Assembly (NCBI GenBank): GCA_003537575.1
Contig: DPRS01000022.1
Span: forward strand, 34,828-76,556
From: Oxalobacteraceae bacterium
Lineage (GTDB): Bacteria; Pseudomonadota; Gammaproteobacteria; Burkholderiales; Burkholderiaceae_D
DNA length: 41,729 nucleotides
Direction of reading: 5' to 3'
Below are positions 15,501-23,606 of this stretch, piece after piece. The first letter of the stretch is position 1; the number at the start of each line of letters is the position of its first letter. Made by a program: the position numbers and the translations under genes. The notes beneath the pieces are model-generated. The model worked only from the letters and a program-made list of their open reading frames with translations. It was not told the DNA's origin and searched no databases.

Positions 15501-16742
15501 ATGTCTGTCGCCCCACTCCCCGTTTTGCGCAAAATTCTCGACATCAGCCTGGTCGGTCAAATCATCATCGGCCTGATCGCCGGCATTCTGCTGGCTTTTT
15601 TCTTTCCGGGCGCGGCCATCTTCGCCGATTTCCTTGGCAAGATTTTCGTGCAGGCCCTGAAGGCGGCGGCGCCAATCCTGGTGTTCGTGCTGGTGATGGC
15701 ATCCATCGCCAGCCACAAGCCGGGGCATCAGACGCATATCCGGCCGGTCTTGCTGCTATACATGATCGGCACACTTGCCGCCGCCCTGGTGGCGGTGCTC
15801 GCCAGCTTCCTGTTTCCCTCGACGCTGACGCTGGTGGCTGCCGGCAAGGATGTGGCGGCACCGGGCAACATCGTCGAAGTCCTGCAGGCGCTGGCGCTTA
15901 GCGCGGTCGACAACCCGGTGAATGCGCTGATCAAGGCCAATTACATCGGCATCCTGGCATGGGCGATCGGGCTCGGTTTCGCCATGCGTCACGTCAGCGA
16001 TACGACCAAGAACATGCTGGAGGAATTCGCAGCCGCCGTCTCGGGCATCGTCACTATCGTGATCCGTTTCGCGCCGCTCGGCATCTTCGGCCTGGTCGGC
16101 TCGACCCTGGCGACATCCGGCTTCGGCGCGCTGCTGGGTTACCTGCATCTGCTGCTGGTGCTGGTGGGCTGCATGCTGCTGGTGGCGCTGGTGCTCAATC
16201 CGCTCATCGTCTACTGGAAAATCCGCCGCAATCCCTACCCGCTGGTGTTCACCTGCCTGCGCGAAAGCGCGATTACCGCCTTTTTCACGCGCAGCTCGGC
16301 GGCCAACATCCCGGTCAACATGCGCCTCGCCGAGCGCCTCGGGCTGCATGAGGACACCTATTCGATTTCGATTCCGCTGGGCGCCACCATCAACATGGCT
16401 GGCGCGGCCATCACCATCACCGTGCTCACGCTGGCCGCAGTGCATACGCTGGGCATCCCGGTCGATATCCCCACCGCCCTGCTGCTCTCCGTAGTGGCAT
16501 CGGTCGCCGCGGCCGGCGTTTCCGGCGTGGCCGGCGGCTCGCTGCTGCTGGTGCCGCTGGCATGCAGCCTGTTCGGCATTTCCAGTGATGTGGCGATGCA
16601 GGTGGTGGCAGTGGGCTTCATTATCGGCGTGGTGCAGGATTCAGTGGAAACCGCGCTCAATTCCTCCACCGACGTGTTGTTTACCGCCGCGGCGTGCATC
16701 GCGGAGGGCGATGTGGAGCCGTCGGCCGAGATCAGGGTCTGA
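15501..16742 (+). CDS. sstT: Serine/threonine:Na+ symporter
   Basis: A dicarboxylate/amino acid:cation symporter (DAACS family) of 413 aa, closest in character to SstT, which imports Ser and Thr with Na+. Eight or more hydrophobic helices are visible. The conserved substrate region is present: TAFFTRSSAANIPVN (hairpin), then IPLGATINMAGAA with the NMAG cation motif, and QDSVETALNSSTDVLF near the end. The frame stays open far upstream, but the protein begins at the ATG at 15501 (MSVAPLPVLRKILDISLVGQ) behind an AAGAG-type site. The DMT transporter gene follows 24 nt later, so both are probably in one transcript. Confidence 0.92.
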   Translation: MSVAPLPVLRKILDISLVGQIIIGLIAGILLAFFFPGAAIFADFLGKIFVQALKAAAPILVFVLVMASIASHKPGHQTHIRPVLLLYMIGTLAAALVAVLASFLFPSTLTLVAAGKDVAAPGNIVEVLQALALSAVDNPVNALIKANYIGILAWAIGLGFAMRHVSDTTKNMLEEFAAAVSGIVTIVIRFAPLGIFGLVGSTLATSGFGALLGYLHLLLVLVGCMLLVALVLNPLIVYWKIRRNPYPLVFTCLRESAITAFFTRSSAANIPVNMRLAERLGLHEDTYSISIPLGATINMAGAAITITVLTLAAVHTLGIPVDIPTALLLSVVASVAAAGVSGVAGGSLLLVPLACSLFGISSDVAMQVVAVGFIIGVVQDSVETALNSSTDVLFTAAACIAEGDVEPSAEIRV

Positions 16743-16766
16743 AGTTTTCTGCTGCGGAGATAGCGA

Positions 16767-17210
16767 ATGACTTATCTATATGCCCTGCTTGCCCTGGTCG
16801 CGGGTGCCTGCCTGCCGCTCCAGGTAGGCATCAACAATACCTTGCGCGCCGGCGTCGGCACGCCGGTCGTGGCGGCGCTGATCTCATTTGCGGTAGGAAC
16901 GGCCTGCCTGCTCGGCTATGCGCTTGTCATGCGCACGCCCTGGCCTGCCACGGCAATGCTGGGGGCGCTGCCATCCTGGAGCTGGCTGGGCGGACTATTG
17001 GGCGCCTTCTATGTCGCCGTTTCCATCATGGTTGCGCCAAAGCTTGGCGCAGCCAACCTGGTCGGCATTACGGTGGCGGCGCAGCTGGTAACGTCCCTGG
17101 CGCTGGATCACTACGGCGTGGTCGGCTTCGCCCAGCACGACATCAATCTGTGGCGCATCCTGGGCGCGCTGCTGCTGGTGGCCGGCGCAATCCTCATTTT
17201 GAAAAACTGA
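16767..17210 (+). CDS. DMT-type small transporter (DUF606/YdcZ family)
   Basis: A 147-aa hydrophobic protein with about five membrane helices, matching the YdcZ/DUF606 group of the drug/metabolite transporter superfamily: GINNTLRAGVGTPVVAALISFAVG near the start and PKLGAANLVGITVAAQLVTSLALDHYG later. Such half-size transporters usually work as dimers. The substrate is unknown. The ATG at 16767 follows GGAGAT by 6 nt and lies 24 nt after sstT. Confidence 0.85.
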   Translation: MTYLYALLALVAGACLPLQVGINNTLRAGVGTPVVAALISFAVGTACLLGYALVMRTPWPATAMLGALPSWSWLGGLLGAFYVAVSIMVAPKLGAANLVGITVAAQLVTSLALDHYGVVGFAQHDINLWRILGALLLVAGAILILKN

Positions 17211-17225
17211 ACGCGAAGGCGCCGC

Positions 17226-18131
17226 TTACGCGCTTTGCAAGAAGTCACGATAGAAATCGATGAAGGCGCGCACCTTCGCGCTGACATGCCGCCCTGGCGG
17301 GTACACCGCATAGATCCCACCCGCAGGCAGGCGCCAGTCCGGCAGCAGACGCACCAGCTTGCCCGCCGCGATGTTTTCCTGGGCGCTGTACTGATCAAGC
17401 ACGGAAATGCCGGCGCCCTGACGCAGCAGGGCGGCGAGCGCGCCGGGCGAATCCACGCGGATGCGCGCCTTGACATGCGCGGTATGCGTCACCCCATCAT
17501 GCGCCCTGAATTGCCATGTCAGCGGCGTCGGCAGCAATGTCAGCGCAACCCACTCCAGCTTGCTCAGCTCCTGTGGATGACCAGGCCATCCGAGCCGCTT
17601 CACATAGCCGGGCGACGCCACCAGGTACTGCTCGAATTCGCCCAGCTTGACTGCCCGTTGCGATGAGTCGCGCAGCCAGCCGAGTCGGATGCTGAGATCG
17701 ATGCCTTCGCTGACCAGGTCGACCACGCGGTCGCTGGTGCGCAGGTCGATCTGCAGACGCGGGTGCCGGGCGGCGAATTGCGCGGCCGCCCCGGCCAGCG
17801 CTTGCACGGCATGATCCACCGAGGTACTCAGGCGCAAGGCTCCCGACAATTCCGTGGTGCGCGCACCGGCCTGGTCGACCGCTTTGCGAATTCCGTGGAG
17901 CAGTGGATGGCACTCCGCATGCAAGGCGCGCCCCGCATCGGTCAAAGTGACGCGGCGCGTGGTGCGGACAAGCAAGGCCGTTCCCAGCAACGCCTCGAGA
18001 CGGGCGACCTGGATGCTGACTTTCGCCTTGGCAATGCCGAGCCGGTCTGCGGCGGCCGTAAAACTGCCCGCCTCGACCACGGCATCGAAAAGCAGCAAGG
18101 CATTCAGGTCGATTTGTCCAGGTAAGGCCAT
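17226..18131 (-). CDS. LysR family transcriptional regulator
   Basis: A 301-aa LysR-type regulator. The N-terminal helix-turn-helix (about 5-65) reads DLNALLLFDAVVEAGSFTAAADRLGIAKAKVSIQVARLE. The effector domain includes LRLSTSVDHAVQALAG, EGIDLSIRLGWLRDSS and LLRQGAGISVLDQYSAQENI, of the subgroup usually controlling an adjacent oxidoreductase. I chose the ATG at 18131 because GGAG lies 5 nt upstream; a GTG at 18149 would add six residues. It is divergent from the NAD(P)-binding protein gene, with a near-perfect inverted repeat between them, so that gene is the likely target. Confidence 0.9.
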   Translation of the reverse strand: MALPGQIDLNALLLFDAVVEAGSFTAAADRLGIAKAKVSIQVARLEALLGTALLVRTTRRVTLTDAGRALHAECHPLLHGIRKAVDQAGARTTELSGALRLSTSVDHAVQALAGAAAQFAARHPRLQIDLRTSDRVVDLVSEGIDLSIRLGWLRDSSQRAVKLGEFEQYLVASPGYVKRLGWPGHPQELSKLEWVALTLLPTPLTWQFRAHDGVTHTAHVKARIRVDSPGALAALLRQGAGISVLDQYSAQENIAAGKLVRLLPDWRLPAGGIYAVYPPGRHVSAKVRAFIDFYRDFLQSA

Positions 18132-18161
18132 AGGCACTCCATTGTTCACGAATCGAAAACA

Positions 18162-18186
18162 ATAAATTATCTGCTTGATTATTTAT
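18162..18186. promoter_or_regulatory. Candidate LysR operator
   Basis: ATAAATTATC and GATTATTTAT form a 10-bp inverted repeat with one mismatch around TGCTT, in the 112-bp gap between the divergent LysR and oxidoreductase genes. The copies of CGAATC just outside (18149-18154 and 18187-18192) add symmetry of position. AT-rich dyads at this place are typical LysR binding sites. Confidence 0.55.
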
Positions 18187-18243
18187 CGAATCAATCTTTG
18201 CTGCAATGATGACGGCCGTTGATTCACTTATCTGGAGCAAAAC

Positions 18244-18882
18244 ATGAAAATCGCACTCATCGGCGCCACCGGCTTTATCGGCTCGGCCATCCTGAAAGAA
18301 GCCCTGGCGCGGGGGCACCAGGTCACCGCGCTGGTCGGTCACCCGGAAAAGCTGGCGCCTGCCGCCAAGCTCACGGCGATCGGCACCGACGTGCTGGACG
18401 AGACCAGGCTGGCCGGGCAGCTGGAGGGGCATGAAGCCGTCATCAGCGCCTTCAGCGGTCATGCGCAAGACGACGTCTATGGGTATTACATGCAAGGCAT
18501 TCGCGCCATCATCGGCGCCACCCGGCGTGCCGGCGTGGCGCGACTGCTGGTGGTCGGCGGCGCCGGCAGCCTGGAAGCCGCTCCCGGCCTGCTGGTGATC
18601 GATACGCCGGGATTCCCGTCGCAATGGAAAGGAACTGCGCAAGGCGCGCTCGATGCGCTGAATTTGCTGAAACAGGAAAGCGCGCTGAACTGGACCATGC
18701 TGAGTCCGTCGGCGATGATCGCGCCGGGAGAGCGTACCGGCAAGTTCCGTCTTGGCGCCGACCAGTTGCTGGTCAACGCCAATGGCGAAAGCGCCATTTC
18801 GGTGGAAGATTACGCGGCGGCGATGATGGACGAGCTGGAAAAGCCGGCGCATGCGCGCCAGCGCTTCACCGTCGGCTATTGA
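18244..18882 (+). CDS. NAD(P)-binding oxidoreductase-like protein (atypical SDR)
   Basis: A 212-aa Rossmann-fold protein of the NAD(P)H-binding/NmrA-like group. The N-terminal dinucleotide motif is GATGFIGSAI (7-16), a second strand ends ALVGHPEK, and the core motif LLVVGGAGSLE follows. The active-site YxxxK of classical SDRs is not obvious, so an NAD(P)H-binding reductase or redox-sensing role is more likely than a defined dehydrogenase. The gene is divergent from the LysR regulator that probably controls it. Its TGA stop lies directly against the end of the convergent dioxygenase gene with no spacer. Confidence 0.82.
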   Translation: MKIALIGATGFIGSAILKEALARGHQVTALVGHPEKLAPAAKLTAIGTDVLDETRLAGQLEGHEAVISAFSGHAQDDVYGYYMQGIRAIIGATRRAGVARLLVVGGAGSLEAAPGLLVIDTPGFPSQWKGTAQGALDALNLLKQESALNWTMLSPSAMIAPGERTGKFRLGADQLLVNANGESAISVEDYAAAMMDELEKPAHARQRFTVGY

Positions 18883-19626
18883 TCAGACCTGATCCTGGAA
18901 GCCACCGGCGCGGAAAGTAAGCACCAGGGTATCGCGGTAGCCTGCGGCTTCGCCGGTCGGCTGCACCGGCGTGGTTTCGTGGACCACTCGTTCGTCGTCC
19001 AGCAGCAGCAGGGTCCAGGGCTGGCTCAGGGTGAAGCGCTGGCCGAGCGGGCCTGTAGCGTCGAACACCCGACTTTCCCCGCCCTTGATATTGGCGCGTC
19101 CGATGAACAGGATGGCGACGTAATCGACGCCATCGCGGTGCGCGCCTTCCGGCGTCGGTCGGCCGATGCCATCGGAGGTATCGATGCGGAACTGGTGCGC
19201 TTCCACATACCATGGTTGCTTGCCCTTGAGTTCCGAGCAGAGCTCGCCCAGCGCCAGCAGCAGCTTCGGCCAGACCGGCAGCGCCACGGTGGCCGGCTCC
19301 ATCGGCTCGAACATGCGCAGCATGCCGCCATGCAGGGCGTTGTATTCGACCGGTTGCCAGTGCGCGCGGTGCGGCGCCTGCCGCACATCCTTGCCGTCCA
19401 CCACGAAGCTGGAATGGCGCCGGCGCCGGTAACACCCGCCGTCCCTGAGGAAACGGTCAGGCGGCAAATTATTCCAGTCCGGCGTCATCGCCACCAGTTC
19501 TGCCGCCGAGACGTGCGCGAATCCGGCCAGCGCCTCCGGACTCAGTACCGCGTAGCCTTGCACGCGCAAGACCTCGGCAAGCTGCTCCGGAACGGTGAAA
19601 GACGGGGCAAGTTCGGCAATGGCCAT
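18883..19626 (-). CDS. 2OG-Fe(II) dioxygenase family protein (BsmA/IDO-like)
   Basis: A 247-aa protein of the 2-oxoglutarate/Fe(II) dioxygenase group that includes BsmA and L-isoleucine hydroxylases. The metal motif HxD...H is visible as HRDGVDYVAILFIGR and, later, DDERVVHETTPV; RDTLVLTFR near the end supplies the usual 2OG-binding Arg. Family members hydroxylate free amino acids or act in stress and biofilm traits; the substrate here is unknown. The start is the ATG at 19626 (MAIAELAPSFTVPEQ); the frame is open further upstream inside hisC but with no family content. It follows hisC by 43 nt on the same strand. Confidence 0.85.
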   Translation of the reverse strand: MAIAELAPSFTVPEQLAEVLRVQGYAVLSPEALAGFAHVSAAELVAMTPDWNNLPPDRFLRDGGCYRRRRHSSFVVDGKDVRQAPHRAHWQPVEYNALHGGMLRMFEPMEPATVALPVWPKLLLALGELCSELKGKQPWYVEAHQFRIDTSDGIGRPTPEGAHRDGVDYVAILFIGRANIKGGESRVFDATGPLGQRFTLSQPWTLLLLDDERVVHETTPVQPTGEAAGYRDTLVLTFRAGGFQDQV

Positions 19627-19669
19627 GATGTCCGGGTTCTTCCGTCTGCGAGCTAGTTGCCGCCAGCGC

Positions 19670-20743
19670 TCACGGCGCAGGGACGGTGCCGAGGATGTCG
19701 CGCAATGCCGCCACCAGCGCCGCGCATTCGGCATCAGTGCCGACGGTGATGCGCAGATACTGATCGATGCGCGGCTGCCTGAAGTGGCGCACGATGACCG
19801 CGCGCTCGCGCAAGCCCTGCGCCAGCAACAACGCGTCGCGGCCCGGATGGCGGGCGAAGACGAAATTGGCTTGCGAGGGCAGCACGTCGAAGCCGAGCGC
19901 GTGCAACTGCGCAACCAGCGCCTCGCGACTGGCCATGATGGCGCGGCGGGTCTGCTGAAAGTAAGCTTCGTCCTGGTAGGCGGCAATCGCGCCGGCCAGC
20001 GCCAGGCGGTCGAGCGGATAGGAATTGAAGCTATTCTTGACGCGGTCGAGCGCCTCGATCAGGTCGGGATGGCCGATGGCGAAGCCGACCCGCAGGCCGG
20101 CCAGCGATCGCGACTTGGACAGGGTCTGCACCACCAGCAGGTTGGGATAGCGCTTGACCAGGGGGATCACCGATTCGCCGCCGAAGTCGACGTAGGCTTC
20201 ATCCACCACCACCACGGCGTCCGGGTGCTCGGCCAGCATCTGCTCGACCGCGGCGGCCGGCATGCCGATGCCGGTGGGCGCATTCGGGTTGGGGAAAATG
20301 ATGCCGCCGCAGGGCCGGCGGTAATCTTCGGCGCGGATATCCATCGATTCGCCCAGCGGCACCTTGACAAAGTCGATGCCGTACAGCCCGCAATACACCG
20401 GGTAAAAGCTGTAGGTCACATCAGGGAACAGCACCGGCGCCTCATGCTGCAGCAGCGCCTGGAAGACGAAGGCCAGCACTTCGTCGGAGCCGTTGCCGAC
20501 GAAGATCTCGTTGCGCGCCACGCCATGGTAAGCGGCCAGCGTATCCTTCAGGGCATCGGCGTTCGGATCGGGGTACAGGCGCAGGCTGTCGCCAACCGCT
20601 TCGCGCAGCGCGGCCTGCACTGCCAGCGACGGCCCGTACGGGTTTTCATTGGTGTTCAGCTTGACGAGGTTTTGCAGCTTTGGCTGCTCGCCCGGCACGT
20701 AAGGCGTCAATCCCTGTATGACAGGGCTCCAGAATCGGCTCAT
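19670..20743 (-). CDS. hisC: Histidinol-phosphate aminotransferase
   Basis: A PLP-dependent class I/II aminotransferase of 357 aa that converts imidazole-acetol phosphate to histidinol phosphate in histidine synthesis. Key blocks are LNTNENPYGPS, FVGNGSDEVL, FPNPNAPTGI, VVVDEAYVDF and the PLP-lysine region LSKSRSLAGLRVGF, then LPSQANFVFAR near the end. I chose the ATG at 20743 (MSRFWSPVIQGLTPYVPG), where HisC proteins of this group begin; a GTG at 20773 would add ten residues. No other his gene is adjacent, so this may be a stand-alone copy. A role with other amino acids (Phe/Tyr) is possible, as for some HisC2 proteins. Confidence 0.9.
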   Translation of the reverse strand: MSRFWSPVIQGLTPYVPGEQPKLQNLVKLNTNENPYGPSLAVQAALREAVGDSLRLYPDPNADALKDTLAAYHGVARNEIFVGNGSDEVLAFVFQALLQHEAPVLFPDVTYSFYPVYCGLYGIDFVKVPLGESMDIRAEDYRRPCGGIIFPNPNAPTGIGMPAAAVEQMLAEHPDAVVVVDEAYVDFGGESVIPLVKRYPNLLVVQTLSKSRSLAGLRVGFAIGHPDLIEALDRVKNSFNSYPLDRLALAGAIAAYQDEAYFQQTRRAIMASREALVAQLHALGFDVLPSQANFVFARHPGRDALLLAQGLRERAVIVRHFRQPRIDQYLRITVGTDAECAALVAALRDILGTVPAP

Positions 20744-20877
20744 GTATTTTTCGGCTGTGGATTGATTGATCACGCTCGGCGGATTTCGGTCCGGCGAACG
20801 TTAATTATAAGCCTTATGCAGCCAAGGACTACGCCAAGGCCGATTCGGCATCATCGCACTAGCCATGACCCGTAACC

Positions 20878-23082
20878 CTAACTGGCTGTAGCCGCCGCCT
20901 TGGCCCGCGCCACGTGCAGTTTTTTGTAACTGTCGATCAGGCGGTGGTGCCTGTCGAGCCCCTCCAGTTTCATACTGGTTGGCGTCAAGCCAAAGAAGCG
21001 TACGCTGCCATCCACCGAGCCCAGCACCGCGTCCATCCGCGGATTGCCGAACATCCGGCGGAAATTGGCCACGTAATCGCCCAGTTCCAGGTCGTCATCG
21101 AGCAGCACCTCCAGCACCACGTTCAAGGCTTGATAAAACAATCCGCGCTCGACCGTGTTGTCGTTGTACTGCAAGAAGGCGCCCACCAGCTCGTGCGCCT
21201 CCTCAAATTGTTGCAAGGCGAGATGAATGAGCAACTTCAACTCGAGGACTGTCAGCTGCCCCCATTCCGTATTCTCGTCAAATTCGACTCCGATCAAGGT
21301 GGCGATGTCGGAGTGTTCATCGAGCTCATTGTTCTCCAGACGCTCAAGCAGCGCTTCCAGGCTGGCGTCGTCCAGGCGATGCAAGTTCAGGATATCTGCG
21401 CGGAACAACAGCGCTTTGTTGGTGTTATCCCAGATCAGATCTTCTACAGGATAAATTTCTGAATAGCCGGGCACCAGAATCCGGCAAGCCGTGGCGCCTA
21501 GCTGGTCATACACTGCCATGTACGTCTCTTTTCCCATGTCTTGAAGAATGCCGAGCAGGGTCGCGGCTTCGTCGGCATTGGAATTCTCGCCCTGGCCAGA
21601 AAAATCCCACTCGACGAAATCGAAGTCCGCTTTGGCACTGAAAAAGCGCCACGACACAATCCCGCTGGAATCAATGAAGTGTTCAACAAAGTTGTATGGC
21701 TCAGTCACGGCTTCACTTGCAAAGGTGGGCCGAGGAAGATCGTTCAGGCCTTCAAAACTGCGCCCCTGCAGCAATTCTGTCAGACTGCGTTCCAGCGCCA
21801 CCTGAAAGCTTGGGTGTGCACCGAACGAAGCAAAGACACCGCCGGTCCGCGGGTTCATCAAGGTGACGCACATCACTGGGTAGGTCCCGCCCAGCGATGC
21901 ATCCTTCACCAGCACCGGAAAGCCCTGCTCTTCCAAGCCTTGAATACCGGCCAGAATGCCAGGGTATTTCGCCAGTACGTCGTGCGGCACATCGGGCAAT
22001 GCCAGTTCGCCCTCCAGGATTTCGCGCTTGACCGCCCGTTCGAAAATCTCCGACAGGCATTGCACCTGCGCTTCGGCCAGCGTATTACCGGCACTCATGC
22101 CATTGCTGACGTAGAGATTTTCGATCAGGTTGGACGGGAAATACACCACCTCGCCGTCCGACTGCCGCACATATGGCAACGAACAGATCCCGCGCTCACC
22201 ATTGCCCGAGTTGGTGTCGACCAGGTGCGAGCCACGTAACTCGCCGTCGGGGTTGTAAATGCGCAGGCAGTATTCATCGAGAATTTCAGCCGGCAGCGCA
22301 TCTTTACGGCCTGGCTTGAACCAGCGCTCGTTCGGGTAATGGACAAACGCCGCATTGGCGATGTCTTCGCCCCAAAACGACCCGGCGTAGAAATGGTTGT
22401 TGTTCAGTCGCTCGATATACTCGCCCAAGGCCGAGGCCAACGCGCTTTCCTTGGTCGCTCCCTTGCCATTGGTGAAACACATCGGCGAGTGCGCATCGCG
22501 GATATGCAGCGACCACACATTGGGAATGATATTGCGCCACGAAGCGATTTCAATCTTGATGCCCAAGCCCGCCAACACGCCCGACATATTGGCGATGGTT
22601 TGCTCCAATGGCAGATCCTTGCCCACAATATAGGTGCTCGCATCAGCGGCCGGCTTTAACGTCAGCAAGGCCTGCGCATCGGCATCCAGGCTCTCCACCT
22701 CTTCAATCACAAACTCGGGACCGGTTTGCACTACTTTTTTCACCGTACAACGTTCGATGGAACGCAAAATACCCTGGCGATCGTAGGGTGAAATATCCGT
22801 CGGTAACTCGACTTGAATCTTGAAAATCTGCTGGTAGCGGTTTTCCGGATCAACAATATTATTCTGCGACAGGCGGATATTCTCGGTAGGAATATTGCGA
22901 GTGTTGCAATACAACTTCACAAAGTAAGCTGCACACAAGGCCGATGAAGCCAGAAAGTAATCGAAGGGACCGGGTGCCGAGCCATCTCCCTTGTAGCGGA
23001 TAGGCTGGTCGGCTATCACCGTGAAATCATCGAACTTGGCTTCAAGGCGAAGCTTGTCGAGAAAATTGACCTTAATTTCCAT
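20878..23082 (-). CDS. ycaO: OsmC domain / YcaO domain fusion protein
   Basis: A 734-aa two-domain protein. Residues 1-140 are an OsmC-like domain with C50 and C112 at the positions of the redox cysteines of OsmC/Ohr proteins (C59 is extra). Residues about 150-734 align by eye along the whole of E. coli YcaO: VPNVWSLHIRD-like start, TNGKGATKESALASALGEYIERL, DTNSGNGERGICSLP, YVSNGMSAGNTLAEAQVQCLSEIFERAVKR, GAHPSFQVALERSLTELLQGR, HFIDSSGIVSW, and the C-terminal helical repeat region. E. coli YcaO is linked to methylthiolation of ribosomal protein S12 with RimO; other YcaO proteins make azolines or thioamides using ATP. No peptide precursor, dehydrogenase or TfuA partner is adjacent, so a housekeeping YcaO is more likely than a RiPP enzyme. 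Monocistronic. Confidence 0.93.
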   Translation of the reverse strand: MEIKVNFLDKLRLEAKFDDFTVIADQPIRYKGDGSAPGPFDYFLASSALCAAYFVKLYCNTRNIPTENIRLSQNNIVDPENRYQQIFKIQVELPTDISPYDRQGILRSIERCTVKKVVQTGPEFVIEEVESLDADAQALLTLKPAADASTYIVGKDLPLEQTIANMSGVLAGLGIKIEIASWRNIIPNVWSLHIRDAHSPMCFTNGKGATKESALASALGEYIERLNNNHFYAGSFWGEDIANAAFVHYPNERWFKPGRKDALPAEILDEYCLRIYNPDGELRGSHLVDTNSGNGERGICSLPYVRQSDGEVVYFPSNLIENLYVSNGMSAGNTLAEAQVQCLSEIFERAVKREILEGELALPDVPHDVLAKYPGILAGIQGLEEQGFPVLVKDASLGGTYPVMCVTLMNPRTGGVFASFGAHPSFQVALERSLTELLQGRSFEGLNDLPRPTFASEAVTEPYNFVEHFIDSSGIVSWRFFSAKADFDFVEWDFSGQGENSNADEAATLLGILQDMGKETYMAVYDQLGATACRILVPGYSEIYPVEDLIWDNTNKALLFRADILNLHRLDDASLEALLERLENNELDEHSDIATLIGVEFDENTEWGQLTVLELKLLIHLALQQFEEAHELVGAFLQYNDNTVERGLFYQALNVVLEVLLDDDLELGDYVANFRRMFGNPRMDAVLGSVDGSVRFFGLTPTSMKLEGLDRHHRLIDSYKKLHVARAKAAATAS

Positions 23083-23313
23083 AGGGGAATTCCAAAAATG
23101 GTGCTCAAAATGATGTGGCCGTTATTATCCGTTGCCAGGCCGGCGCCTTGTAAACTATCGATGCTTTCTACAAACGCTGCCGCATACGGATAATTTGACA
23201 AGCGAACGCCATTGCGCAGGACGTGGGTGGAACCGGCGAGCTTTCATGCGCCATGGCGATATCCACGGCAGTGCTAAATGCTTTGCACTAAACTGAATCG
23301 CCGCGAGTTGCCG

Positions 23314-23391
23314 TCCAAGCAGCTTTTTCAGGTCATCGTCGCGGGCCACGGCGAGCATGGTGCCGATACTCCTGGTGCGGAGGAGACTCAT
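23314..23391 (-). pseudogene. Remnant of an APC amino-acid permease (first ~26 codons)
   Basis: From the ATG at 23391 the minus strand reads MSLLRTRSIGTMLAVARDDD then LKKLLG. This resembles the N-terminus of APC-family amino-acid permeases (MSLFRTKxxxxM...LKKxLG). At the point where the first membrane helix should begin, the likeness stops and no permease sequence follows. It looks like a deletion scar within the 524-bp gap between the YcaO-fusion gene and the P450 gene. The rest of that gap holds no supported gene; ATTATCCGT (23124-23132) and ACGGATAAT (23186-23194) form a distant inverted repeat. Confidence 0.5.
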
Positions 23392-23606
23392 CGATAAAAC
23401 TTCTGCGGCCACCGTCTCACAAACAAACGGTTTCGCTTTGTGGAATAGGCAGTATTTTACACTTGTGGCGATGTACGGATGTACGGATCTATGCGCTGGA
23501 AATGGCCGCGCAGACAGAAGCGTGATATTTACTTACAATCACACTGGACAGCGTAATGATCCGGGTATCGAACACCTTCTGCCTGGAGCGCAAAGAGGGG
23601 ATAAGG

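Noticed and set aside
20878..23082. RiPP (azoline/thioamide peptide) cluster around the YcaO protein
   Set aside because: The protein aligns along its length with housekeeping E. coli YcaO, and no precursor peptide, dehydrogenase, TfuA or protease gene is adjacent.
23485..23504. Tandem GATGTACG GATGTACG as a repeat array or binding site
   Set aside because: Only two short copies; easily due to chance or slippage.
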